This document shows positions 31,789-40,166 of a DNA stretch of 40,166 nucleotides, piece by piece. This DNA comes from DATKMK01 sp035541895. GTDB taxonomy: Bacteria; Desulfobacterota; Binatia; HRBIN30; JACQVA1. The notes beneath the pieces were generated by a model that made no database searches, was not told the origin of the DNA, and saw nothing but the letters and a program-made list of their open reading frames with translations. Position numbers and translations under genes: made by a program. The stretch spans positions 1 through 40,166 of the forward strand of contig DATKMK010000036.1 of NCBI GenBank assembly GCA_035541895.1, in the 5' to 3' direction. Numbering within the stretch: the stretch's first letter is position 1; each line of letters begins with the position of its first letter.

Positions 31789-34020
31789 CTATTGTTGCGC
31801 TGGCGATACTTCGACCCGCACCTGCGCGTTGTAGTCCGGCACACCGCCCATCGCATCAACCGGCCCGCGGCGGATAAGGACATTGCCCTCGGGCCAATGC
31901 ACTTGCAGGTTGCCGCGGGCGATCGGCGCGAGATGCACCCGGCCCTCGAGACGACCGTGCTCGTTGACCAGCGCGACCCGATCGGTGTTGGCGAGATGCA
32001 ACACCGCGGCGTCGTCGGGATTCATGAAGACGGCGTCGCGGGCCGCGCCCGTGAGCGGATCCGTGTCGCTGTAGATGAGGGTGTTGAACTGTTTGCCGCG
32101 GCGCGTGCTGACGTCGAAGACGCCCGCCGGCCGGTCGACAGGCGGCAGCGGCACGGCGTGAAAGTGAGCCTTCCCGTCGGCGGTCGGGAACTGCCAGCCG
32201 GCGCACAAATGCGGACCGCCATACTGAAACGCATCGCCGCGGTCGCGCAGACGTTGAATGCCGTCGTAGAAGGGCACGATCCGTGCAATTTCGTCGCGGA
32301 TTGCCCACCCATCACCACACCCCAGCCGGTGGCTGCGCTCGGGGTGGGTGGCGACGGCAAGCTCGCGCAGAATTCTCCACTCGGCGCGGGCCTCGCCGAC
32401 CGCGCGCGGAATTTCCGGACTGAACACGACGCGACGCTCGGTGATGGTTTCGGTGCCGCCATCGTCTTGTTCGTAGCGCGTCTTCGCCGGCAGCAGAATG
32501 ACCTCGTCGCGCGGTTCGATGAAGACTTGGTCGGTAACGATGATGTCTTGATGGACACGCAACGGAACGTTCGCCAGCGCGCCGGCGACGTAGTCGGGAT
32601 CGGGCAAGGTGCGCAGAAAGTTGCCGCCGATGCAGTAGAGCAGCTCCAACTGTCCGCGCGCCGCGGCTTCGACCATCTCGGTGGTGGTGAGCCCGAGCGC
32701 GTCCGGCACCTCGAATCCGTAAGCCGACGAGAGCGCCGCGGCGGTCTCGCTGTTGATTGCTCGACCGCCGGGAAACGCCGTCGAATATGCGCCCATCTCG
32801 GCGCCGCCTTGCACTCCGGAGTGCCCGCGGATCGGCATCAGGCCGCAGCGATCGCGACCGACGTAGCCCTTCGTCAGCGCCAGGTTGATGATCATCTGCA
32901 CGGCCTGGCCGCCGAAGGCGTGCTGGGTGATGCCCATGCTCCACACGAACACCGCCGTGCGCGCATCGCGAATCAGGCGCGCGAACTCGTCCATACTCGC
33001 GCGCGACAGACCCGATTGCCGCTCCAGCGCAGGCCAATCGAGTCGTTCTGTCGCCGCTTGCAGCTCGACAAATCCTTCGGTGTGCTGGGCGGTGAACGAC
33101 GGGTCGTACCAGCCGTTGGCGAGCACGCATTTGAGCACGCCGTAGAGAAATGCGATGTCGCCGCCGGTCGAAACGCCGAACCAATAGTCGGCGACGTCGG
33201 TCCCAAACAACGCACTCGACACCGTCGACGGCACCCAATAGCGCTCCATGCCGGGTTCGCGATACGGATTCACCAGCGCGACTTTGGTTCCGCGGCGTTT
33301 GGCTTCATGCAAGTACTTCATCGTGACCGGTTGGTCGTTGGCGGGATTGGCGCCGAAGAAGACGATGAGATCGGTGCCCCACCAGTCGCGATAGCTGCAC
33401 GTGGTCGCGGCGACGCCGAGGGATTGCTTCATCGCGCCGGTCGAGGGCGAGTGACACAGGCGCGCGGCGTTGTCGATGTTGTTGGTGCCGAAGAAGCGCG
33501 CGACCTTCTGGGCAACGTAATAGGTCTCGTTGGTGATCGCGCGCGAGGTCAAGTAGAACGCGAGCCGTTTTGGATCGGCGCCGCGAATCCGCTGCGCGAT
33601 GCGTCGGTACGCGTCGTCCCACGCGATGCGGCGGAAGCCGCGATCGCCTTTCTGTCGCAACATCGGGAACGGCAAGCGACCCAATTCACGTAGTTGATCG
33701 TTGCGAAGCCGGCGCAGTGCGGCGACGTCTTCGAGCCGGCGGACATCCATCGCCGGCATGGTGTTCAGGCGCAACAGGTTCAACCGCGTCATGCACAGAT
33801 GCACGCCGTCGATGGTCCAGTCGCGAAACCCGGCGACTCCGAGCGCGCAGCCGTCGCACACGCCGCGGCTCAAGACCCGCCACGCGTACGGCAGATTGTC
33901 GCGATTGCTCCACAGCACGCGCGCCATGTCGCGGAAGTGATGTGGCTTGGTGTGCCCCAAACCGAAGGGCACGGCGCGCTGCAGTCGGCGCCGCCAGTCG
34001 TGCTCGATTCGATGCGACAT
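31789..34020 (-). CDS. FdhF/YdeP-type molybdopterin oxidoreductase
   Basis: About 743 residues from the ATG at 34020; the frame is open to another ATG at 34131, but that start would leave almost no promoter for the divergent GNAT gene. It matches the FdhF/YdeP-type alpha subunit: VCDGCALGVAGFRDWTIDGV near the N-terminus, FYLTSRAITNETYYVAQKVA, FFGTNNIDNAARLCHSPST, SMGITQHAFGGQAVQMIINL, GLMPIRGHSGVQGGAEMGAY, then a C-terminal molybdopterin dinucleotide-binding domain (FNTLIYSDTDPLTG, FMNPDDAAVLHLANTDRVAL). Such enzymes are linked to acid resistance or formate-like oxidations; the substrate is unknown. No fdhD or Fe-S/cytochrome subunit is next to it, so its electron partner is uncertain. Confidence 0.9.
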   Translation of the reverse strand: MSHRIEHDWRRRLQRAVPFGLGHTKPHHFRDMARVLWSNRDNLPYAWRVLSRGVCDGCALGVAGFRDWTIDGVHLCMTRLNLLRLNTMPAMDVRRLEDVAALRRLRNDQLRELGRLPFPMLRQKGDRGFRRIAWDDAYRRIAQRIRGADPKRLAFYLTSRAITNETYYVAQKVARFFGTNNIDNAARLCHSPSTGAMKQSLGVAATTCSYRDWWGTDLIVFFGANPANDQPVTMKYLHEAKRRGTKVALVNPYREPGMERYWVPSTVSSALFGTDVADYWFGVSTGGDIAFLYGVLKCVLANGWYDPSFTAQHTEGFVELQAATERLDWPALERQSGLSRASMDEFARLIRDARTAVFVWSMGITQHAFGGQAVQMIINLALTKGYVGRDRCGLMPIRGHSGVQGGAEMGAYSTAFPGGRAINSETAAALSSAYGFEVPDALGLTTTEMVEAAARGQLELLYCIGGNFLRTLPDPDYVAGALANVPLRVHQDIIVTDQVFIEPRDEVILLPAKTRYEQDDGGTETITERRVVFSPEIPRAVGEARAEWRILRELAVATHPERSHRLGCGDGWAIRDEIARIVPFYDGIQRLRDRGDAFQYGGPHLCAGWQFPTADGKAHFHAVPLPPVDRPAGVFDVSTRRGKQFNTLIYSDTDPLTGAARDAVFMNPDDAAVLHLANTDRVALVNEHGRLEGRVHLAPIARGNLQVHWPEGNVLIRRGPVDAMGGVPDYNAQVRVEVSPAQQ

Positions 34021-34133
34021 GCCTGATCGGCCGCGATCATGCTGCAAGCGCGATTGCGTGTCCACTGCCGGTGGCGCTTCAGCCTCTGTGCTGCAGCCTC
34101 GCGCGACGGCTGCCGGCGACGTATGCTGCACGC

Positions 34134-34655
34134 ATGACCAGCGACAATCCGATTCTCATCCGCCGCGCTGAGCCGCGCGATGCCGCCGCTCTTGGACGCT
34201 ATGGCGCCGCGCTGGTGCGCGCGCACCACGCCTTCGACGCCCAACGATTCCTAACGCCGGGCCCGCGCATCGAGGATGGATACGCCCACTTCCTCGGTAC
34301 CCAACTGCGGGGGCCAGACGTCGTGGTGTTCGTCGCCGAACGTGCCGGAACCGTCGTCGGCTACGTCTATGCCGGCGTCGAGCCGCAGTCATGGAAGGAA
34401 CTCCGCGACGCCGCCGGTTTCATCCATGACGTCGTCGTGGATCCCGGCGCGCGCGGCCTGGGGATTGGAACTGGACTAATCGAAGCGGCGGCCGCTTGGC
34501 TCATCAACCGCGGCGTTCCACGCGTCATGCTGTGGACCGCCGCGAAAAATGAACCGGCGCAGCGACTGTTCGAACGGCTCGGGTTCCGCCGCACGATGAT
34601 CGAGATGACGCGCGAAGCCGGAGCCGCGCGAATCGACGAGTCAGATCAGGGCTGA
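34134..34655 (+). CDS. GNAT family N-acetyltransferase
   Basis: A 173-residue GNAT protein. Acetyl-CoA-binding features are IHDVVVDPGARGLGIGTGLI (motif A with the R/Q-x-x-G-x-G/A pattern reading ARGLGIG), then AAAAWLINRGVPRVMLWTAA and NEPAQRLFERLGFRRT (motif B). The N-terminal IRRAEPRDAAALGRYGAAL is typical of the family. It would acetylate an amine; the substrate is not predictable. It is divergent from the molybdopterin enzyme gene and overlaps the end of the SDR gene by ten bases, tail to tail. Confidence 0.88.
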   Translation: MTSDNPILIRRAEPRDAAALGRYGAALVRAHHAFDAQRFLTPGPRIEDGYAHFLGTQLRGPDVVVFVAERAGTVVGYVYAGVEPQSWKELRDAAGFIHDVVVDPGARGLGIGTGLIEAAAAWLINRGVPRVMLWTAAKNEPAQRLFERLGFRRTMIEMTREAGAARIDESDQG

Positions 34656-35518
34656 GACTCGACTCCGGTCATCTGCGCGCTGATGTCCCACAGTCGCTGT
34701 GCCGCCGCCGCATCGTACGATGCCTTCGATGACCGCGTCTCGCGAGAATTGCTGAAATACTTGCCGGTGACGTCTTCGACCGTCGGCGACGATGCGAGAA
34801 AGATCGAAGTCGCCGCCCCTTGCTCGGACGTGCGGAAAAACGGGCGCAGCAGCCCGATGATCGCGCGCGCCCAGGCGCCATTGTTGTGCCCTAGACGCGT
34901 GCCCACCGCGCCGGGATGAAGACAATTGACGGTGACGCCGGTGCCGGTGAGCCGCCGCGCCAGTTCGTAAGTGAACAGAATGTTCGCCAGTTTCGACTGG
35001 CCGTAGATCCGCATGATGCGGTAGCGCCGCGCGCCTTGGAGATCGTCGAAATTGATGCCGCCGAACCGATGCGCGTCGGAGGCGACGTTGACGATGCGAG
35101 CCGGGGCACTCTGCGTGAGGCGGTCGAGCAACAGATGCGTCAGCAGAAAGTACGCGAGATGGTTGACCGCGAACACGGTTTCGATCCCGTCGGTTGTCAG
35201 GCTGCGTGAAGTGTTGACGACGCCGGCGTTGTTGATCAGCACGTGCAGCGGTCGATTGCTGGCGAGATACTCGGCAGCGAGCTCTCGGATCGATTGCTGC
35301 GAGGACAAGTCGGCGATCATCAGCTCGACCTGCCGATTGCCGGTGCCGCGCTGAATCTCGCCGCAGGTTTCTTCTCCGCGCGAGCGATCGCGTGCCACCA
35401 GCACCAACTGCGCGCCCATTTCAGCGAGCGCCCTGGCGGTGGCTCGGCCGATCCCGGAGGTTGCGCCGGTGATGAGACAGGTCTTTCCAGTCATGTTGGA
35501 TTGCGGGCTCAGTTCCAT
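34646..35518 (-). CDS. Short-chain dehydrogenase/reductase
   Basis: A 290-residue SDR similar to retinol dehydrogenase-like and WWOX-like members. The nucleotide-binding TGATSGIGRATARAL, then LVLVARDRSR, suggests NADP(H) preference (Arg after the second strand). NNAGVVNTSRS is the NNAG motif, and the catalytic set is Ser in VNVASDAHRF with YGQSKLANILF (YxxxK). It would oxidise or reduce an alcohol or ketone; the substrate is unknown. It starts within the last ten bases of the aldo/keto reductase gene, so the two oxidoreductases are co-translated. Met9 (35494) is a second possible start. Confidence 0.9.
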   Translation of the reverse strand: MELSPQSNMTGKTCLITGATSGIGRATARALAEMGAQLVLVARDRSRGEETCGEIQRGTGNRQVELMIADLSSQQSIRELAAEYLASNRPLHVLINNAGVVNTSRSLTTDGIETVFAVNHLAYFLLTHLLLDRLTQSAPARIVNVASDAHRFGGINFDDLQGARRYRIMRIYGQSKLANILFTYELARRLTGTGVTVNCLHPGAVGTRLGHNNGAWARAIIGLLRPFFRTSEQGAATSIFLASSPTVEDVTGKYFSNSRETRSSKASYDAAAAQRLWDISAQMTGVESQP

Positions 35519-36504
35519 GGCAGCCGACTCCGGGTGCGCCAGTATTCGTCGGGGCGCTGGCCCAACGCAAGCAGCCGGCCCAGGGTTGTGCTGTCCAACT
35601 CGAGGGTCAGGGCCGCGAGGTTGGAATTGAGTTGCGCCGCCGTCGCCGCACCGCTGAGGACCACGTCGGCCCACGGCTGCGCGAGCACTGCGGCGAGCGC
35701 GACGGCGTCGACCGTGAGGCCGTTGTGATCCGCGATGCCTGCCAGCACGCGCCGGCGATCGGCGAAGTGTGGATCGAGGTTGCGCGCCGTCAGCCGTCCG
35801 TTGGCCAGCGGCTCCTTGATGATGACGCCGATGCCGGCATCGTGCGCCGCTTGCAACGTCGGCCCGGCCGAGGGGTCGAGCACGTTCCACGTCGCTTGCA
35901 CCGCATCGAAGACGCGCTCGTGATCGATCTCGATGCGCATCGCGCGTCGCAGCGTCTCGCTCTGCTGCGGTCCGCTGACCGACAACCCGATCTTCAGTCC
36001 GTCGCTCCGCAAGCGCGCCAGCTCTTCCAGGATTGCGCGATCGTCGAGCACGCCGCTCTCGATCGTCGCCGAATGAATTTGATACAGATCGAGCTGCGCG
36101 CCGAGCAGCGCCCAGCTTTCGGCGATCTGACGGTTCAGCCGCATCAACGAATGCTCCTTGACTTCGTGGTGGACGGCATCGACCCGCCAGTCGGCGGTGT
36201 AGGTGTATCCCCATTTTGAGCCGATGGTGACTGACACCGGCGCGATACCCCGTGCGGTGAGCCATGCCGCGAGGAACTCTTCGGCGCGGCCATACGAGCG
36301 CGCCGCATCGAAGTAGCGCACGCCGGCGGCCCACGCCGCATCGAGCACGGCGTGCGTGCGCGCGGCCATCGCCGCGACAGCGTAGTCGCGGGCGAGATCT
36401 TCGGCGTGGCCGAGATTGATGTAACCCGGGCGTCCGAGCGCAGCCAGTCCGAGCCCGAGGCGCGACACGATCAAGCCGGTTCGCCCGAGTTGGCGCTCTT
36501 CCAT
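35509..36504 (-). CDS. Aldo/keto reductase
   Basis: A 331-residue TIM-barrel reductase. It begins MEERQLGRTGLIVSRLGLGL; GAGGGG precedes the ATG at 36504, so I prefer it to the upstream Met at 36549. The active-site Asp and Tyr are in GVRYFDAARSYGRAEEFLA, the Lys in VTIGSKWGYTYT and the His region in LYQIHSATIES. It uses NADPH to reduce aldehydes or ketones. The SDR gene overlaps its stop by ten bases. It is divergent from the HelD-like helicase. Confidence 0.9.
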   Translation of the reverse strand: MEERQLGRTGLIVSRLGLGLAALGRPGYINLGHAEDLARDYAVAAMAARTHAVLDAAWAAGVRYFDAARSYGRAEEFLAAWLTARGIAPVSVTIGSKWGYTYTADWRVDAVHHEVKEHSLMRLNRQIAESWALLGAQLDLYQIHSATIESGVLDDRAILEELARLRSDGLKIGLSVSGPQQSETLRRAMRIEIDHERVFDAVQATWNVLDPSAGPTLQAAHDAGIGVIIKEPLANGRLTARNLDPHFADRRRVLAGIADHNGLTVDAVALAAVLAQPWADVVLSGAATAAQLNSNLAALTLELDSTTLGRLLALGQRPDEYWRTRSRLPWN

Positions 36505-36558
36505 CGGCCCCTCGCTTCTACCCGTGCCGAGCCCGGCTGAAAAGCACACGACCGGGCT

Positions 36559-38682
36559 ATGCCTGCCGTGCGCAACCCGTTAGGATCGTTCGCTACTGTG
36601 CCGCATCCGATCGTCGAAGACGAACTCTCGATTCTGGACCACGTCCAGCGCACGCTCGACGAAGCTCCGGCGACAGTGTTCCCATCCGAAGCGTCGGTGG
36701 TCGAAGACCTCCGGCGGCTGCGCGACATGTTGCGCGAAGGCGAGAAGACCGAAGATCACGCGGCGCTGCTGCAGCAGTGGGATCGACAGTCGGCGTTGCT
36801 CGATCAACTGCGCAAGTCGCGGGCGGCGCCGCAAGTGAGTCGCGACTCGCCGTACTTCGCGCATCTGCGTCTGCGCGAAAAAGGCGGCGAGCAGGATATT
36901 TTGCTCGGCAAAGCAACGCGCTTGCAGCGCGGGGTGTCGATCGTCGACTGGCGCAACGCACCGATCTCGCGCGTCTTCTATCGCTATCGGCAAGGCGACG
37001 AGTACGACGAGGAAATCGCCGGCCGGGCGCGCAACGGTCAGGTGATGGCGCGGCGGACGGTGACGATCCGCGATCGTGCATTGCAACGGATCGATGCGCC
37101 CGAGGGTATCTTCACCTCCGATGCGGACGCCGCCGACGGCTGGCAACGGACCGCGCCCGAACGCGCACGGCTCGCGGGCGGCGAGGGCGCGGCGCTGCGC
37201 GCCTACGAAGAGGGCGAAGGCGTTCACCGCCGACTCGGCACCGATCTCGAAGGCAGCCGCCGGCGCGTCGACAAACACTTGCCCGACATCGCCGGCCTGA
37301 TCGATCCAGCGCAATTCGAATTGATCACGCGCCCGTCGTCAGGATTCGTGGTCATCCGCGGCACTGCTGGCTCCGGCAAAACCACGGTGGCGCTGCATCG
37401 CATTGCCTATCTCGCCTACGACGATCCGAGCATCGATTCGCCGCACACGCTGGTGCTGGTCTTCTCGCGCGCCTTGCGCGACTACGTCAGCCACGTGCTG
37501 CCGGCGCTCGGCGTCGAGCACGTCCACGTGCGCACCTTCCCAGAGTGGGCGGCGGAGCAGACGCAGCGTCTGTTTCCCAAGCTCCCGCGCGAGCGGCGTG
37601 ACGACACGCCGGCGGTGGTGCAGCGACTGAAGGTGCACGCCGGCCTCGCGACCGCGCTCGAGCGGCAGGTTGCGCGCGTGACCGGCGATCCCACACCCAA
37701 GCAGGCGATCGACGACTGGGCCAGCGTGTTGTGCCAGGCGGATTTCCTCGACGCAGTGCTCGGCGAGGTGGCGCCGGGTGCATTTACTGCCGAGCAGCTC
37801 ACCCGCGCGGCGGCGTGGCAGCGAACGCGCGACGATGAAGTCACGGCCTTCCTCGCCGGCGACCATACGGTACAAGCGGCGCTCGATCCGGAGGACGACG
37901 CGCTGTTGTTGCGCGCCTGGCAGTTGCGCGTCGGGCCGCTGCGGTCGCGCCAGCAGCAACCGCTGCAGTACCGCCACATCGCTATCGACGAGGTGCAGGA
38001 TTTCTCCCCGGTCGAGGTGCAGGTGTTGCTCGGTTGCCTCGACGAGCGCCAGAGCATCACCCTCGCGGGCGATACCCAGCAGCACGTCATGAAGGACGCG
38101 GGCTTCACGTCGTGGGCGACATTCTTCAAGGACCTCGGCCTCGAAGGGACCGAAGTGAACACCCTGCAAGTCAGCTATCGCTGCACACGCGAGATCGCCG
38201 AGTTTGCCGCGGACGTACTCGGTGATCTGCGCGAAGAGGAGGCGCCGCCGATCACGATGCGATCGGGACCAGCGGTCGAATTCTTCCGCTTCACCGATCA
38301 TGGCGCGTGCGTGGCGTTTCTCGCCGACGCGTTGAAGGAGCTACTCGCGCGCGAGCGCTTGGCATCGGTGGCGCTGCTGACGCCGTCGAGCGAATTGAGC
38401 GGGTTGTACCACCGCGGGCTGGTGACCAGCGAAGTGCCGCGCGTGCGCTGGGTGCAGCAGCAGGATTTCACGTTTGCGCCCGGCGTCGAGGTAACCGAGA
38501 TCGAGCAGGTGAAGGGCTTGGAGTTCGATTACGTCATCCTGGTCGAAGTCAGCATGGCCAACTTTCCCGCCACACCGGCCGCGCGTCGCCTCCTCCACGT
38601 CGGTGCGACGCGCGCGGTACACCAGCTCTGGCTCACCAGTGTCGCGACGCCCTCGGCGCTGGTTCGTGATCGCGTGGGCTGA
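36559..38682 (+). CDS. HelD-like UvrD/Rep-superfamily helicase
   Basis: A 707-residue SF1 helicase resembling HelD. The N-terminal ~85 residues are charged and helical (possible coiled coil), then SPYFAHLRLREKGGEQDILL and GVSIVDWRNAPISRVFYRYR match the HelD family. Walker A is RGTAGSGKTTVALHRIAYLA (near 268-276), Walker B AIDEVQDFSPVE (near 475-486), motif III LAGDTQQHV and the C-terminal VKGLEFDYVILVEVSM and HVGATRAVHQLWL. HelD removes RNA polymerase from DNA or recycles it; other relatives act in DNA repair. It lacks a separate Zn or nuclease domain. The start has no strong ribosome-binding site. The DsbA-fold isomerase gene begins 23 bases downstream. Confidence 0.88.
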   Translation: MPAVRNPLGSFATVPHPIVEDELSILDHVQRTLDEAPATVFPSEASVVEDLRRLRDMLREGEKTEDHAALLQQWDRQSALLDQLRKSRAAPQVSRDSPYFAHLRLREKGGEQDILLGKATRLQRGVSIVDWRNAPISRVFYRYRQGDEYDEEIAGRARNGQVMARRTVTIRDRALQRIDAPEGIFTSDADAADGWQRTAPERARLAGGEGAALRAYEEGEGVHRRLGTDLEGSRRRVDKHLPDIAGLIDPAQFELITRPSSGFVVIRGTAGSGKTTVALHRIAYLAYDDPSIDSPHTLVLVFSRALRDYVSHVLPALGVEHVHVRTFPEWAAEQTQRLFPKLPRERRDDTPAVVQRLKVHAGLATALERQVARVTGDPTPKQAIDDWASVLCQADFLDAVLGEVAPGAFTAEQLTRAAAWQRTRDDEVTAFLAGDHTVQAALDPEDDALLLRAWQLRVGPLRSRQQQPLQYRHIAIDEVQDFSPVEVQVLLGCLDERQSITLAGDTQQHVMKDAGFTSWATFFKDLGLEGTEVNTLQVSYRCTREIAEFAADVLGDLREEEAPPITMRSGPAVEFFRFTDHGACVAFLADALKELLARERLASVALLTPSSELSGLYHRGLVTSEVPRVRWVQQQDFTFAPGVEVTEIEQVKGLEFDYVILVEVSMANFPATPAARRLLHVGATRAVHQLWLTSVATPSALVRDRVG

Positions 38683-38705
38683 ACGCCGCACGCTGGAGGC
38701 GATTG

Positions 38706-39311
38706 ATGGCGCGACTGGAATTCTTCTTCGACTGTTCGAGTCCGTGGACGTACTTGGCATTCCATCGCATCGAAGCGCTCGCCGCCGAAACCGACGCGAC
38801 GCTCGAGTGGCGGCCGATCCTGGTCGGCGGCGTGTTCAACTCGGTGAATCGCAGCGTCTACGAGCTGCGCGAGCATCCGGTGCCCGCCAAGGCGCGGTAC
38901 TATCTCAAAGACTTGCAAGATTGGGCGCGCTCTTACGGCCTGCGCATCGGCAGTCCACCGGTGTTTCCGGTCAACAGCGTCAAGGCGATGCGCGGCTGCT
39001 TGGTGGCGCTCGAAGCGCAGCGCTTGCCCGCGTACGCGCGAGCGGTATTCGAAACCTATTGGGGTGAACTCGAAGACATCTCGCAAGACGCCGTGCTCGA
39101 TCTCGTCGTGCGTCGCGTCGGCCTCGATCCGGCGGACTTCTTCGCCAAGATCAACGCGGCCGCCTACAAAGACAAGCTGCGCGCCACCACCGACGAACTG
39201 ATCGCGCGCGGCGGCTTCGGTTCACCGACGATGTTCGTCGACGGCGACGACATGTACTTTGGCAACGATCGGCTGGTGCTGGTGCGCGAGGCGCTCCTCC
39301 GGCGTCGCTAA
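38706..39311 (+). CDS. DsbA-fold 2-hydroxychromene-2-carboxylate isomerase-like protein
   Basis: A 201-residue protein of the HCCA isomerase/GST-kappa type. LEFFFDCSSPWTYLAFHRIE at the start carries the conserved Ser (SPWTYLA) in place of a CXXC redox pair. WRPILVGGVFNSVN, then GLRIGSPPVFPVN and GGFGSPTMFVDGDDMYFGND (cis-Pro region and C-terminal strand) follow. Members isomerise aromatic-ring breakdown products with glutathione or act as GST-like proteins. GGAGG precedes the ATG. The next gene starts two bases after its stop, so the two are co-transcribed. Substrate unknown. Confidence 0.9.
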   Translation: MARLEFFFDCSSPWTYLAFHRIEALAAETDATLEWRPILVGGVFNSVNRSVYELREHPVPAKARYYLKDLQDWARSYGLRIGSPPVFPVNSVKAMRGCLVALEAQRLPAYARAVFETYWGELEDISQDAVLDLVVRRVGLDPADFFAKINAAAYKDKLRATTDELIARGGFGSPTMFVDGDDMYFGNDRLVLVREALLRRR

Positions 39312-39312
39312 G

Positions 39313-39942
39313 GTGCGGCTCCCAATCCCAACCCCGCCGGCGAACGAGCTGGCGTTGATCACCGGCGCGACGTTGCTCAACGGCACGATCGCGGGCGCGC
39401 TGGTGCTACTCGCAGGTTCGGACAGTTCCGGCACCGAGCTGGCGCTGCGGACGACGGCGCGCCTATCGTTCGCGTGGTTCATGCTGGCGTTCATCGCGTC
39501 GCCGTTACAGCAACTGCGCCTGTCGCGTGCGAGCGCGTGGCTGCTGAGTCGCCGGCGCGCCTTCGGGGTGATTTTCGGATTCAGCATGGCGATCCACGTG
39601 GGATTCATCCTGCGGCTGTTCGTGCTGCACGCACCATCGCGGCCGCCGATGGTCACCGACGCCGACTTCTTCATCGGGATTCCCGGCTTGATCTTGGTCG
39701 CGCTGCTGACCATTACATCGGTCGACGCGCTGCAGCGGCGCCTGAGCCCGATCGCCTGGCAGCGATTGCACACCACCGGCATCTGGGTCGTCTGGGCAAT
39801 CTTCTTCCTCTGCCTGATCGACAGCGTCGGGCGAAAGAACACCGAGCATCCGGTATTGGCGTACTACACGTTCATCGCGGTGCTGTTGGCGGGCATGGGG
39901 CTCCGGCTAACTGCAGCGTGGGCTCGCCGACGTCACAAATAG
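39313..39942 (+). CDS. Small membrane protein, ferric reductase-like/MsrQ-like
   Basis: A 209-residue membrane protein starting at GTG 39313, two bases after the upstream stop. About six helices are visible (LITGATLLNGTIAGALVLLA, FAWFMLAFIASPLQQL, FGFSMAIHVGFILRLFVL, IGIPGLILVALLTITSVDAL, HTTGIWVVWAIFFLCLIDSV, YYTFIAVLLAGMGLRLTAAW). His in FGFSMAIHVGF and LHTTGIW, with WLLSRRRAFGV between helices, resemble the haem-b-binding core of ferric reductase-like/MsrQ proteins. It may move electrons across the membrane, but no redox partner domain is attached. Naming is tentative. Confidence 0.68.
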   Translation: MRLPIPTPPANELALITGATLLNGTIAGALVLLAGSDSSGTELALRTTARLSFAWFMLAFIASPLQQLRLSRASAWLLSRRRAFGVIFGFSMAIHVGFILRLFVLHAPSRPPMVTDADFFIGIPGLILVALLTITSVDALQRRLSPIAWQRLHTTGIWVVWAIFFLCLIDSVGRKNTEHPVLAYYTFIAVLLAGMGLRLTAAWARRRHK

Positions 39943-40166
39943 ATCAAGCCGAGTGGCAGACCCCTTCGTCATCCTGCGGGTTCGCCATATAATAGCAGGA
40001 GTTCGCGCCACGGTAGAGAGAGAACCGGCAATCGCTTCGCGGATGTCGGCGGCGATTGGAGCCGGGGCGCCGCGCCCCGAGCATCGCCTCTCCTACGACT
40101 TCTGTGGTATGCGTCGACAGACATGACCGGACGATGGATGTGAAGGCAGCGGGTGCGCGCAGAACT
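39943..40166. other. Right-edge region with promoter-like TATAAT and a GC hairpin
   Basis: About 220 bases without a supported gene. A perfect TATAAT lies at 39988-39993 with only a weak TTCGTC 17 bases upstream. A GC-rich hairpin, CGGGGCG-CCG-CGCCCCG, lies at 40063-40079 without a T tract. A frame opens at ATG 40134 and runs off the edge, too short to judge. Confidence 0.35.

Noticed and set aside
30249..31883. 544-codon minus-strand frame
   Set aside because: Antisense to the orphan sensor kinase, which has all kinase motifs in the plus frame.
31738..33693. 651-codon plus-strand frame
   Set aside because: Antisense to the FdhF/YdeP-type enzyme; composition is typical of a shadow frame.
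35519..36334. N-terminal extension of the SDR to 562 residues
   Set aside because: It lies within the aldo/keto reductase gene in another frame and is Arg/Ala-rich; the SDR fold begins just after Met at 35518.
1..40166. tRNA, rRNA, CRISPR arrays, insertion sequences or prophage
   Set aside because: I saw no T-loop-like motif in intergenic regions, no regular repeat-spacer array and no transposase, integrase or phage structural gene.

Overview
The window is a dense, high-G+C stretch (G+C judged by eye, not computed) of a bacterial chromosome with about 39 protein genes, many short overlaps between genes, and no rRNA, tRNA, CRISPR array, transposase or phage gene that I can recognise. The gene content suggests an uncultivated, respiring Gram-negative bacterium of the Desulfobacterota/Binatota/Rokubacteria/Acidobacteria kind. 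The indications are periplasmic multihaem cytochrome c, a Tat-type Rieske protein, Thr-Pro repeat lipoproteins and MNIO/bufferin genes. Phylum assignment is inference only.

Layout. (1) 1-4356, minus strand: a run of mostly exported or membrane proteins: GlcG-cupin fusion, SMP-30/gluconolactonase-like protein, DoxX, aquaporin, and an exported VOC protein cut by the window edge. (2) 4727-6483, plus: a NarL-type two-component pair. (3) 6529-9968: a Thr/Pro-repeat lipoprotein, a small unknown protein, and a coupled pair made of a PIG-L deacetylase and an HGSNAT-like acetyltransferase. (4) 9984-16019: a second GlcG protein, then a bufferin-type RiPP region with two six-Cys precursors (10604-10888 and 14020-14289), the MNIO enzyme BufB and its partner BufC. 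A GH63/MGH1-like glycosidase and a small zinc-finger anti-sigma-like protein lie between the two precursors on the other strand. (5) 16025-18231: a FecR/DUF6600 protein and a Pro-rich partner. (6) 18303-24601, minus: a respiratory operon (Rieske, 2x[4Fe-4S] ferredoxin-like protein, cytochrome b6-type protein, subunit IV, eight-haem cytochrome c) followed by TrpB2. (7) 24768-28991, plus: an iron operon of radical SAM/SPASM protein, FeoB, a seven-Cys zinc-ribbon protein and a DtxR-FeoA regulator. (8) 29003-39942: a second radical SAM/SPASM protein, an orphan histidine kinase, an FdhF/YdeP-type molybdopterin oxidoreductase, GNAT, SDR, aldo/keto reductase, a HelD-like helicase, a DsbA-fold isomerase and a small membrane protein.

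How the genes may work together. The cytochrome complex needs much haem and Fe-S cluster, and the divergent feo operon beside it would supply iron. The bufferin region probably makes two Cys-modified periplasmic metal-binding peptides from one MNIO/BufC pair. The two precursor genes share a bipartite upstream motif, GAAAC-N9-GCGTCGGCATC, with identical spacing, which points to common control, perhaps by an ECF sigma factor. This is the most interesting signal in the window. Other points worth checking are a heptad repeat translated into the N-terminus of subunit IV, a hairpin placing a Shine-Dalgarno sequence in its loop and the start codon in its stem, and the paired deacetylase/acetyltransferase genes.
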